From Atopobium sp. (GTDB lineage: Bacteria > Actinomycetota > Coriobacteriia > Coriobacteriales > Atopobiaceae): a stretch of 11,687 nucleotides of DNA. Numbering within the stretch: position 1 is the stretch's first letter; each line of letters begins with the position of its first letter. Below, one piece after another: positions 1 through 5,277 of this stretch. The position numbers and the translations under genes were made by a program. The DNA lies in assembly GCA_018376005.1 (NCBI GenBank), contig JAHACE010000025.1, forward strand, positions 1-11,687, written 5' to 3'. The notes beneath the pieces are model-generated. The model had not been told where the DNA came from. It did not search any database and worked only from the letters and a program-made list of their open reading frames with translations.

Positions 1-1
1 T

Positions 2-727
2 GGTGACGCACTGTTCTGGTTCACCCTTGTTCCAATTACTGCTGGTATTACCTCTAACATGGCAATTTCCGGCAATGTCTTTGCACCATTCTTGTTCCTT
101 ATCATCTTCAACATCGCACAGTTTGCTGTACGTTATTGGCTGATGAATCTTTCTTACAAGATGGGTACTGACGCAATTACCCTGCTCACTGAGAACGCAA
201 AAGAGTTCACTCGTGCTGCTTCTATCCTGGGCGTCTTTGTTGTTGGCTGCCTGGTTGTCTGCTACGGTGGAACCAAGCTTGGCGCTGGCGCAAACATCCC
301 TAACGGTGAGACACACAGCGTCGTTCTTTCTCAGGTAACTCTTTCTGACGAGCAGCTCGCTTCTGGTCAGTATGACAAGGCACTCTTTGCTGAGGGTTCT
401 TATTCTGACTACAAGAAGAATCCTGAGTCCGTTAAGTTCATCGGCGGCAAGACTGCTGACGGCAAGGACGGCACTACTGCTATTGCTCCAGTCGGCAACG
501 GTGTTAACCTGGTAACTGTTGGCGAGGAAGTTACTTCTCCTGTCTCTATTGACATCCAGAAGATCCTCGACGGCGTTTGCCCAAAGCTTATCCCATTGGC
601 TCTTACCCTTTGCCTGTACTATCTCATGGCAAAGCGTAACTGGACTCCAATCATGTGCATCTGCCTGCTTCTGGTAATTGCACTTCTTGGTTCTGGTTTT
701 GGCGTTCTCCCATATATTTGGGGTTAA
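2..727 (+). CDS. PTS mannose/fructose/sorbose-family IID component (5' end missing)
   Basis: Membrane subunit of a mannose-class sugar phosphotransferase permease; with IIC it forms the channel that imports and phosphorylates the sugar. The reading frame is open from base 2 and starts mid-protein with GDALFWFTLVPI, a stretch typical of the IID family, so the N-terminal part and probably IIA/IIB/IIC lie upstream, outside the window. Downstream are RYWLMNLSYKMG, a hydrophobic segment near bases 215-270, then SIDIQKILDGVCPKLIPL and two C-terminal hydrophobic segments, the usual end of IID. Between these hydrophobic blocks lies an unusually long polar stretch of about 90 residues (bases 274-545); related IID proteins usually have a much shorter connection here. 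Placement beside a deacetylase and an AgaS-type enzyme suggests an amino-sugar substrate such as GalNAc, galactosamine or GlcNAc. The substrate is inference; the family is firm. Confidence 0.9.
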   Translation, partial: GDALFWFTLVPITAGITSNMAISGNVFAPFLFLIIFNIAQFAVRYWLMNLSYKMGTDAITLLTENAKEFTRAASILGVFVVGCLVVCYGGTKLGAGANIPNGETHSVVLSQVTLSDEQLASGQYDKALFAEGSYSDYKKNPESVKFIGGKTADGKDGTTAIAPVGNGVNLVTVGEEVTSPVSIDIQKILDGVCPKLIPLALTLCLYYLMAKRNWTPIMCICLLLVIALLGSGFGVLPYIWG

Positions 728-736
728 GTAAGTGTG

Positions 737-768
737 ACGGGTGTCCACTTAGTGGGCACCCGTCTTTT
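737..768 (+). terminator. Intrinsic terminator after the PTS IID gene
   Basis: Twelve-base arms 737-748 and 752-763 pair perfectly apart from one G-U wobble, around a 3-base loop, and are followed by CTTTT. It lies 10 bases after the IID stop codon and only about 15 bases before the next start codon. The downstream regulator has no room for its own promoter after it, so that gene is probably expressed by readthrough or from a start inside the IID gene. Confidence 0.85.
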
Positions 769-782
769 ATAGGAGAGTTTTG

Positions 783-1408
783 ATGACAACGTTTATGGGA
801 AGACAGCCACTCTACGAGCAGCTAGCAAATATGCTGCGCTATCGTATTGAGAACGAGATGGATCCAGACGATCCACTTCCTTCTGAGCGTGAGCTTTCTG
901 ATTCCTATGGACTTTCTCGCACCACGGTAAGACTTGCCCTGCAAGAGCTTGAACACATGGGGCTCATTTATCGTCAGCGTGGCCGCGGTACCTTTGTTGC
1001 AGACGTCAGGCTAATAAATTCTTAGCCCAACATATGCACGTTATTCTTGGCGAGAAACTCTTCCGCATCAAGCGTTTAAGAAGTGCCGATGACGTACCTA
1101 TGATGCTGGAAGTAACGTATCTTCCAGTTTCACAGTTTTTCTCGCTCACTGCTCATGATGTTGAGCAAAAATCTCTCTACCAAATTTTTGAAGAAGACTA
1201 CAACATAAAGATTGGCGTAGCAGAAGAGGAGTTCAAGGCTTCAATTGCTCGCTCAGATGACGCCACTTTATTGCAAATTTCTGAAGGTTCGCCTGTTTTG
1301 AGTCTTACACGCACCACGTACAATGACAGAAATATCATTGTTGAGTTCACACTAAGCGTGGCTCGTGCGGATCAGTTTAGATACAAAATTGTACATACAC
1401 GCAGTTAA
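783..1408 (+). pseudogene. GntR-family (HTH plus UTRA) transcriptional regulator, disrupted
   Basis: Expected to be the local repressor of the amino-sugar genes, with amino-sugar phosphate as likely effector (family knowledge plus context). The first part, from the ATG at 783 (AGGAG at 771-775; a TTG at 780 is also in frame) to TAG at 1023-1025, encodes a complete winged HTH of about 80 residues with LPSERELSDSYGLSRTTVR and the wing RGRGTFVA. Family similarity resumes in another frame: from about base 1007 one reads QANKFLAQHMHVILGEKLFRIKRLR, the start of a UTRA effector domain, running to TAA at 1408. Intact homologues have roughly 30-40 residues between these points. One out-of-frame internal deletion near 995-1010 explains both the frame change and the missing linker. 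The HTH half alone, or the UTRA half from the ATG at 1034, might still be made, but the latter lacks a good ribosome binding site. A sequencing or assembly error cannot be excluded. Confidence 0.75.
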
Positions 1409-1430
1409 ATAACTGTGAGAAGGGATATCA

Positions 1431-2597
1431 ATGTTTAAGAAGAGCCAAGAAGAGCTAAAGGCATTAGGCGCTCATATTACAACTGCCGAAATTAAGCAGC
1501 AGCCTGAGCTTTGGGAATCTACCTTTGGCATTTATCAGGAGAACCTTTCTGCAATTAAAGAGTTTGTCGAGCGTGCTCTCAATCTTGGCGAGGGTCGTCG
1601 TACCCGCGTGGTCTTTACGGGTGCAGGTACCTCGGCATATGTAGGCGATACCATTACTCCGTATCTTCGTTCTCATGGCGAGAAGAGCTCTTTTGAGTTT
1701 GAGTCTGTTGCAACTACTGATATTGTTTCTGATCCTTATGGCAGCCTTGATCCAGATGATCCAACGGTCCTGGTTTCTTTTGCACGCTCTGGTAATAGTC
1801 CAGAGAGTCTTGCTGCAGTAAATATTGCTCGCAAGATTGTTAAAAATCTATTGCTTATCAATATTACCTGCGCTCCTGAAGGAAAACTTGCTGTTGAATC
1901 CGCAGGTAAAGACGATACATTGCTGCTTCTTATTCCTGGTGCAAATGACCAGGGCTTTGCCATGACCGGCTCTTATAGCTGTATGACACTTCTTGCAACG
2001 CTGGTATTTGATAGTGCTGATGACTCACAGAAGAAGGCTTGGATTTCTGATGCTGCTGAGCTGGGTAGGCAGGTAATTGAGCGCGAGGAAGAGATTGCTG
2101 AGTGGCTCAAGAGCGATTTCAACCGCATTACCTATTTGGGTTCTGGTCCTTTTGTGGGTCTTGCTCATGAGGCTCAGCTTAAGATTTTGGAGCTTGCAGC
2201 TGGTATTAATGCAACGTCGTGGGATTCCTCGATGGGATATCGCCACGGACCAAAGTCGTTTGTCGACGAGCACACCCTGGTGTTTGATTTTGTTTCCAAT
2301 AACCCTTATACGCGTCAATATGACCTGGATATTCTTGACGAGATTAAGGGAGATCAGATTGCTGCTCTGACTATTGGTATTGAGCAAGAGGGGGCAACAA
2401 ACTTTACGGGAAGAACGTTTAGTCTTCCAGTATTTACAGAGCCTCTACCAGCACCTTATTTGGCTCTGCCTTTTGTAATGGTTGCTCAAGTGGTGGCACT
2501 CTTGAACTCAGTTCGTGTCAATAACAAACCGGACACACCTTCTCCAACTGGTCAGGTTAATCGAGTGGTTAAGGGTGTTACAATTCACTCACTATAG
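1431..2597 (+). CDS. agaS: AgaS-type SIS-domain enzyme (putative galactosamine-6-phosphate deaminase/isomerase)
   Basis: Cytoplasmic sugar-phosphate isomerase-family protein of 388 residues, the usual size of AgaS. In characterised aga clusters, AgaS converts galactosamine-6-phosphate to tagatose-6-phosphate and ammonia. Two SIS domains are visible: the first with FTGAGTSAYVGD near residues 63-74 and SFARSGNSPES near 115-125; the second with YLGSGPFVGLAHEAQLKILE near 235-254, followed by SMGYRHGPKSFVDE near 267-280, a conserved SIS/AgaS signature. The N-terminal region resembles that of AgaS and is longer than in single SIS proteins. The ATG at 1431 has AGAAGGG ending 6 bases upstream. It lies 22 bases after the broken regulator and about 57 bases before the deacetylase gene. 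The name is by family resemblance and context; a glucosamine-type substrate remains possible. Confidence 0.8.
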   Translation: MFKKSQEELKALGAHITTAEIKQQPELWESTFGIYQENLSAIKEFVERALNLGEGRRTRVVFTGAGTSAYVGDTITPYLRSHGEKSSFEFESVATTDIVSDPYGSLDPDDPTVLVSFARSGNSPESLAAVNIARKIVKNLLLINITCAPEGKLAVESAGKDDTLLLLIPGANDQGFAMTGSYSCMTLLATLVFDSADDSQKKAWISDAAELGRQVIEREEEIAEWLKSDFNRITYLGSGPFVGLAHEAQLKILELAAGINATSWDSSMGYRHGPKSFVDEHTLVFDFVSNNPYTRQYDLDILDEIKGDQIAALTIGIEQEGATNFTGRTFSLPVFTEPLPAPYLALPFVMVAQVVALLNSVRVNNKPDTPSPTGQVNRVVKGVTIHSL

Positions 2598-2610
2598 GAA
2601 TTACTAAGAA

Positions 2611-2635
2611 GGGCGTGCCTATGGCGCGTCCTTTT
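2611..2635 (+). terminator. Possible terminator/attenuator between agaS and the deacetylase gene
   Basis: Arms 2611-2619 and 2623-2631 form nine pairs, two of them G-U, around the 3-base loop TAT. They are followed by TTTT, with two As before the stem that can pair with the first Ts. It sits 13 bases after the agaS stop and 20 bases before the downstream ATG, so it could lower expression of the deacetylase relative to agaS. The two wobble pairs and short T-run suggest partial termination at most. Confidence 0.5.
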
Positions 2636-2654
2636 GAGAATGATTGAGGTACGT

Positions 2655-3821
2655 ATGAGTACATTTGCAGTTAAAGCAGATAAGTTCTTTTTGCCAGGAG
2701 CAACTTCTGGTCCAGGATATTTGCTTGTAGAAGACGGTGTATTTGGTCATTTCACTAAAGAGAAGCCAGACTGCGAGATTATTGACCGCACTGGTTCTTG
2801 GGTGGCACCTGGCCTTGTTGATACACATATCCATGGCTTCCTGGACCACGATATTATGGACTGCGATCCTGATGGCGTCATTGAGATTGCTCAGGGTTTG
2901 CTCTCTAACGGTGTAACTTCTTGGCTTCCAACAACACTAACCGCAAGTGTTGAGCAAACTGGCGATGCTTGTGAGTCCGTTGCTGATGCAGCAGAGGGAA
3001 TTGCGGCAAACGGCATTGACGCTGCTCGCATCCAGGGCATCTTCCTGGAGGGACCTTTCTTTACCGAGAAACACAAGGGTGCCCAGAATCCTGCGTACTT
3101 CCTTGATCCAGATGTAGAGGTCTTTGATGAGTGGCAGGAGCGTGCTGACGGCTGGATTGCCAAGATTGCTATTGCTCCAGAGCGCGATGGTGCTCCAGAG
3201 TTCTGTGCAGAGATGGCAGACCGCGGTGTTCATGTGGCACTTGGTCACTCCGATGCAACGTATGAGGAGGCTCTTGCCTGCGTAAACGCTGGTGCAGACA
3301 TCTTTGTTCACACCTATAACGGCATGAGTGGTCTTCACCACCGTGAGCCAGGTATGGTTGGTGCTGCAATGACCACCCACGGTACCTATGCAGAGGCTAT
3401 TTGCGACGGCCATCACCTTAATCCTATTGCAGTCCGTGCTCTGGTAAATGCAAAGGGATATGACCATACCGTTCTTATTACAGACTGCATGCGTGCAGGT
3501 GGTATGCCTAATGGACAGTACAAACTTGGCGATTTCCCTGTTGTTGTTGAAGGCGGAACTGCTCGTCTGATGGATGAGTCTCATAGCCTTGCTGGTTCAA
3601 TCCTTCGTCTGTTTGAAGGCGTGAAGAACGTCTTTGACTGGGGTATTGTTTCTGCTGAAGAAGCGGTTCGTATGGCTTCAGAAAACCCAGCTCGCTCTTG
3701 TGGAATTGATGATGTTTGTGGCTTCATCCGTCCTGGATATGATGCTGACTTTATTGTTGTTACAAAAGATCTTCAGCTTGAAGAGACGTTCCTTGGAGGA
3801 AAGAGCGTTTACAAGGCTTAA
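2655..3821 (+). CDS. nagA: N-acetylglucosamine-6-phosphate (or N-acetylgalactosamine-6-phosphate) deacetylase, NagA/AgaA family
   Basis: Cytoplasmic amidohydrolase that removes acetate from N-acetyl-amino-sugar 6-phosphate, feeding the deaminase step. The 388-residue product is full length. Visible motifs: the metal-site VDTHIHG near residues 55-61; FLEGPFF with the metal-ligand Glu near 131; ALGHSDATYEEA with a ligand His near 197; HTYNGMSGLHHREPGMVGA near 218-236, the substrate and metal loop; and ITDCMRAGG near 276-284 with the catalytic Asp. The C-terminus (PARSCGIDDVCGFIRPGYDADFIVV) is the usual amidohydrolase cap. The ATG at 2655 was chosen because GAGG at 2646-2649 sits 5 bases upstream and the protein then begins like NagA; upstream in-frame TTG (2634) and ATG (2640) lack a ribosome site. 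Next to agaS and a mannose-class PTS it may act on GalNAc-6-phosphate (agaA), which sequence alone does not decide. Confidence 0.88.
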   Translation: MSTFAVKADKFFLPGATSGPGYLLVEDGVFGHFTKEKPDCEIIDRTGSWVAPGLVDTHIHGFLDHDIMDCDPDGVIEIAQGLLSNGVTSWLPTTLTASVEQTGDACESVADAAEGIAANGIDAARIQGIFLEGPFFTEKHKGAQNPAYFLDPDVEVFDEWQERADGWIAKIAIAPERDGAPEFCAEMADRGVHVALGHSDATYEEALACVNAGADIFVHTYNGMSGLHHREPGMVGAAMTTHGTYAEAICDGHHLNPIAVRALVNAKGYDHTVLITDCMRAGGMPNGQYKLGDFPVVVEGGTARLMDESHSLAGSILRLFEGVKNVFDWGIVSAEEAVRMASENPARSCGIDDVCGFIRPGYDADFIVVTKDLQLEETFLGGKSVYKA

Positions 3822-3858
3822 GCAGCAAATCTTGAGTAATGCAAACTAAAGGAAGCCT

Positions 3859-4302
3859 ATGGAGTTCTATTCCCATAACTATTTAATTCACCATGCAACA
3901 GTATTTGACTGGACTCAGCTTGTTCTATTTGGCCTTGTTGCACTTCTAATGATCTTCTCGCTTGTGCATTACATGCGCGATAGAAAGAATTCTAAGTATC
4001 GTGAGCTGGCGCTTATTGCGCTGTTCTCATTAATCTTTCTTGGACTTCTACAGCTTGATCGTGTGCTAGAGGTTAATCAGGCAAGTAAGCACTATGAGTC
4101 AATTGTTTCCTCACAAGAAAGCTTCGCTCGACGTCTTGAGGTTGATTTTGACCACGTGTACGTTGCCTTTGATAGCCAGGGAAATCCCTCGTATCTTGAG
4201 GTTGACGGTAAGTATTATCACGTTTTGAAAAATACCGAGAATGACTATGTCATTGAACAGATCAATCTCATTGGTAATGATATTAAGCATGTAGAGGAGT
4301 AG
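3859..4302 (+). CDS. DUF3290 family membrane protein
   Basis: Small membrane protein of 147 residues and unknown function, resembling DUF3290. Two hydrophobic segments are visible, about residues 20-40 (LVLFGLVALLMIFSLVHYM) and 50-67 (LALIALFSLIFLGLLQL), joined by a short basic turn MRDRKNSKYRE. A soluble C-terminal part of about 75 residues follows, with DHVYVAFDSQGNPSYLEVDG and a Tyr-rich stretch. AAAGGA at 3848-3853 lies 5 bases before the ATG. It starts 37 bases after the deacetylase gene with no terminator between, so transcription probably continues into it. In lactobacilli and other Gram-positives DUF3290 genes are often found beside DUF421 genes, as here. The function is not known to me. 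Confidence 0.8.
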   Translation: MEFYSHNYLIHHATVFDWTQLVLFGLVALLMIFSLVHYMRDRKNSKYRELALIALFSLIFLGLLQLDRVLEVNQASKHYESIVSSQESFARRLEVDFDHVYVAFDSQGNPSYLEVDGKYYHVLKNTENDYVIEQINLIGNDIKHVEE

Positions 4303-4306
4303 ATCG

Positions 4307-4951
4307 ATGAACTTTTATTTAGAAGTTGCCATTAAATTGTGCATCGGTCTTTTCTCGCTTGTTCTGGCAATTAACGTCAGCGGAAAAGGAAACCTAGCAC
4401 CAACTGCAGCAATTGACCAGGTTCAAAACTTTGTACTTGGCGGCATTGTTGGCGGCATGATCTACAACAGTTCAATTACCATTTTGCAGTTCACCCTTGT
4501 CCTGCTTATTTGGCTCATTATTGTCATGGTTCTCAAATGGTTGAGAACAAACAATATGCTGGTCAAGCAGTTGATTGATGGACGTCCTGTTATTGTTATT
4601 GATAAGGGCAAGCTGCTTGTAGACAACTGTAGGTCTATGGGTCTCACTGCCTACGATGTGTCGCTGAAGCTTCGCCAGGCAGGAGTGAATTATATCTCAG
4701 ACGTTAAGCGTGCCATTCTTGAGCAAAATGGACAGTTGATTATTGTTAAAAAAGGAGAAGAGAACGTTAGATTCCCGCTTATTACTGACGGACAAGTTCA
4801 GACGAACATTCTTGAGACGCTGGACCTGGAAGAGAATTGGCTTGAAAGAGAACTTGAGCATCAAGGTTATAAGTCTGCTTCAGAGGTTTATTTGGGTGAG
4901 TATAATAGTGGAGCTCTGATTATTACTCCGTATGCGGAGAAAGATCAGTAG
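4307..4951 (+). CDS. DUF421 (YetF/YdfR-like) membrane protein
   Basis: Membrane protein of 214 residues resembling the DUF421/YetF family of unknown function; some members have been linked to spore or envelope stress in bacilli. Three N-terminal hydrophobic segments are visible: residues about 6-25, 40-60 (the glycine-rich VQNFVLGGIVGGMIYNSSIT lies here) and 60-80 (LVLLIWLIIVMVLKWL). The cytoplasmic part follows, with LIDGRPVIVIDKGKLLVDNCRSMGLTAYDVSLKLRQAGV, the conserved DUF421 signature, and a further C-terminal domain to residue 214. Only four bases separate it from the DUF3290 stop codon, and its ribosome site (GAGGAG at 4294-4299) lies inside that upstream gene, so the two are probably translationally coupled and may form one complex. 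Confidence 0.82.
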   Translation: MNFYLEVAIKLCIGLFSLVLAINVSGKGNLAPTAAIDQVQNFVLGGIVGGMIYNSSITILQFTLVLLIWLIIVMVLKWLRTNNMLVKQLIDGRPVIVIDKGKLLVDNCRSMGLTAYDVSLKLRQAGVNYISDVKRAILEQNGQLIIVKKGEENVRFPLITDGQVQTNILETLDLEENWLERELEHQGYKSASEVYLGEYNSGALIITPYAEKDQ

Positions 4952-4965
4952 CTTAGCAAGAGATA

Positions 4966-4985
4966 AAACAGTTAACCTGTTTATT
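4966..4985 (+). terminator. Weak hairpin after the DUF421 gene, possible terminator
   Basis: AAACAG (4966-4971) and CTGTTT (4977-4982) pair around the loop TTAAC, followed by ATT. The stem has only 6 pairs and is AT-rich, so termination would be weak. It overlaps an AdcR-like sequence, TTAACCTGTTTA, at 4972-4983. Confidence 0.3.
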
Positions 4986-5039
4986 CCAATTCCGTTTGCG
5001 GAAAAGATAAGAAATTTATCGTTGACTTGAATTGGAATA
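4982..5039. repeat. Perfect 11-base inverted repeat flanking/overlapping the zinc operon promoter
   Basis: TATTCCAATTC at 4982-4992 is the exact reverse complement of GAATTGGAATA at 5029-5039. The right arm lies between the -35 and -10 elements of the proposed promoter. Between the arms is a second, shorter inverted repeat, GATAA (5006-5010) and TTATC (5016-5020), immediately upstream of the -35. This arrangement suggests paired operator half-sites; which regulator binds is unknown. Confidence 0.6.
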
Positions 5040-5049
5040 TGTATACTAA
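5022..5049 (+). promoter_or_regulatory. Probable sigma-A-type promoter of the zinc uptake operon
   Basis: TTGACT at 5022-5027 is a good -35. The best -10 by sequence is TATACT at 5042-5047, but the spacing is only 14 bases; TACTAA at 5044-5049 gives 16 bases with a poorer match. A non-standard spacer suggests a weak or activator-dependent promoter. Transcription would start near 5053-5057, giving a leader of about 220 bases. Confidence 0.5.
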
Positions 5050-5055
5050 GGCTAA

Positions 5056-5103
5056 CTTTTAGAAAGCGGACTGTCGGATGACAGCCCGCTTTCGTGCTAA
5101 AGG
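5056..5103 (+). promoter_or_regulatory. Long leader hairpin at the start of the zinc operon mRNA
   Basis: Three stacked helices are visible: CTTTTA (5056-5061) with TAAAGG (5098-5103), GAAAGCGG (5062-5069) with CCGCTTTC (5086-5093), and CTGTC (5071-5075) with GACAG (5080-5084) around loop GGAT. There is one A-C mismatch, one G-U pair and a 4-base bulge at 5094-5097. No T-run follows, so it is not a terminator. The lowest helix covers AAAGG, the ribosome site of a 9-codon ORF at 5110. It could gate translation of that ORF or protect the mRNA 5' end. Confidence 0.55.
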
Positions 5104-5109
5104 GGAAGC

Positions 5110-5139
5110 ATGAATGCATGTTCAGATGATGAGAAGTGA
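5110..5139 (+). CDS. Candidate leader peptide MNACSDDEK
   Basis: A 9-codon ORF with a strong ribosome site, AAAGGGG at 5099-5105, 4 bases before the ATG and ending in TGA. The ribosome site can pair with the base of the upstream hairpin. It lies in the transcribed leader of the zinc operon. ORFs this short arise by chance, so only the Shine-Dalgarno sequence and position support it. Confidence 0.25.
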   Translation: MNACSDDEK

Positions 5140-5166
5140 GTAGAAAGGCAAAGAAGTGAGGAGAAA
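5132..5166 (+). repeat. Purine-rich direct repeat in the zinc operon leader
   Basis: AGAAGTGAGTAGAAA at 5132-5146 recurs at 5152-5166 with one change (14 of 15 bases). The repeat period is 20 bases. The region is almost all purine on the + strand and contains the ribosome site of the next small ORF. It may be an unstructured binding platform for a protein or ribosome. Confidence 0.6.
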
Positions 5167-5190
5167 CATGGGTTTCTCGCCATGTTTTTA
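5161..5190 (+). terminator. Terminator-like hairpin with a competing alternative hairpin, upstream of znuA
   Basis: AAACATGG (5164-5171) pairs with CCATGTTT (5180-5187) around an 8-base loop, and the 3' arm runs into TTTTTA (5185-5190), which is terminator-like. GAGAAAC (5161-5167) also pairs perfectly with GTTTCTC (5172-5178) around loop ATGG. The two stems share bases 5164-5171 and cannot form together, so the segment has the form of an antiterminator/terminator switch about 90 bases before the znuA start codon. Free energies were not computed. Confidence 0.45.
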
Positions 5191-5200
5191 TGCTTGGTAG
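5168..5200 (+). CDS. Candidate leader peptide MGFSPCFYAW
   Basis: A 10-codon ORF with the strong ribosome site GAGGAG at 5158-5163, 4 bases before the ATG, ending in TAG. It lies inside the terminator-like hairpin, so a translating ribosome would open both alternative stems. Such short ORFs can be accidental, and no homologue is known to me. Confidence 0.25.
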   Translation: MGFSPCFYAW

Positions 5201-5277
5201 CGAGGACAATCGCACGATTTTGTTTGAAGAATTTGGCACTACACCGTATTGGTTTTTATAGTTTTGGGAGATGTAAC

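Noticed and set aside
1007..1036. Two separate functional genes (HTH protein and UTRA protein) instead of a broken regulator
   Set aside because: The UTRA similarity extends upstream of its first ATG and there is no ribosome site for that ATG; a deletion in one ancestral gene fits better.
2937..3584. Open frame on the - strand (about 215 codons) opposite the deacetylase gene
   Set aside because: Complete overlap with a motif-rich amidohydrolase gene and no sensible protein features; a shadow frame.
5056..5103. Leader hairpin as an intrinsic terminator of the upstream DUF421 gene
   Set aside because: No T-run follows the stem on either strand.
5233..5262. Second promoter TTGGCA - 18 bases - TATAGT just before znuA
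   Set aside because: Transcription would begin at or inside the znuA ribosome site, leaving no usable leader.
5182..5277. Longer N-terminus for ZnuA starting at 5182
   Set aside because: The extra 32 residues give no signal peptide and begin within the terminator-like hairpin, while ATG 5278 has a well-spaced GGGAG and starts a proper lipoprotein signal.
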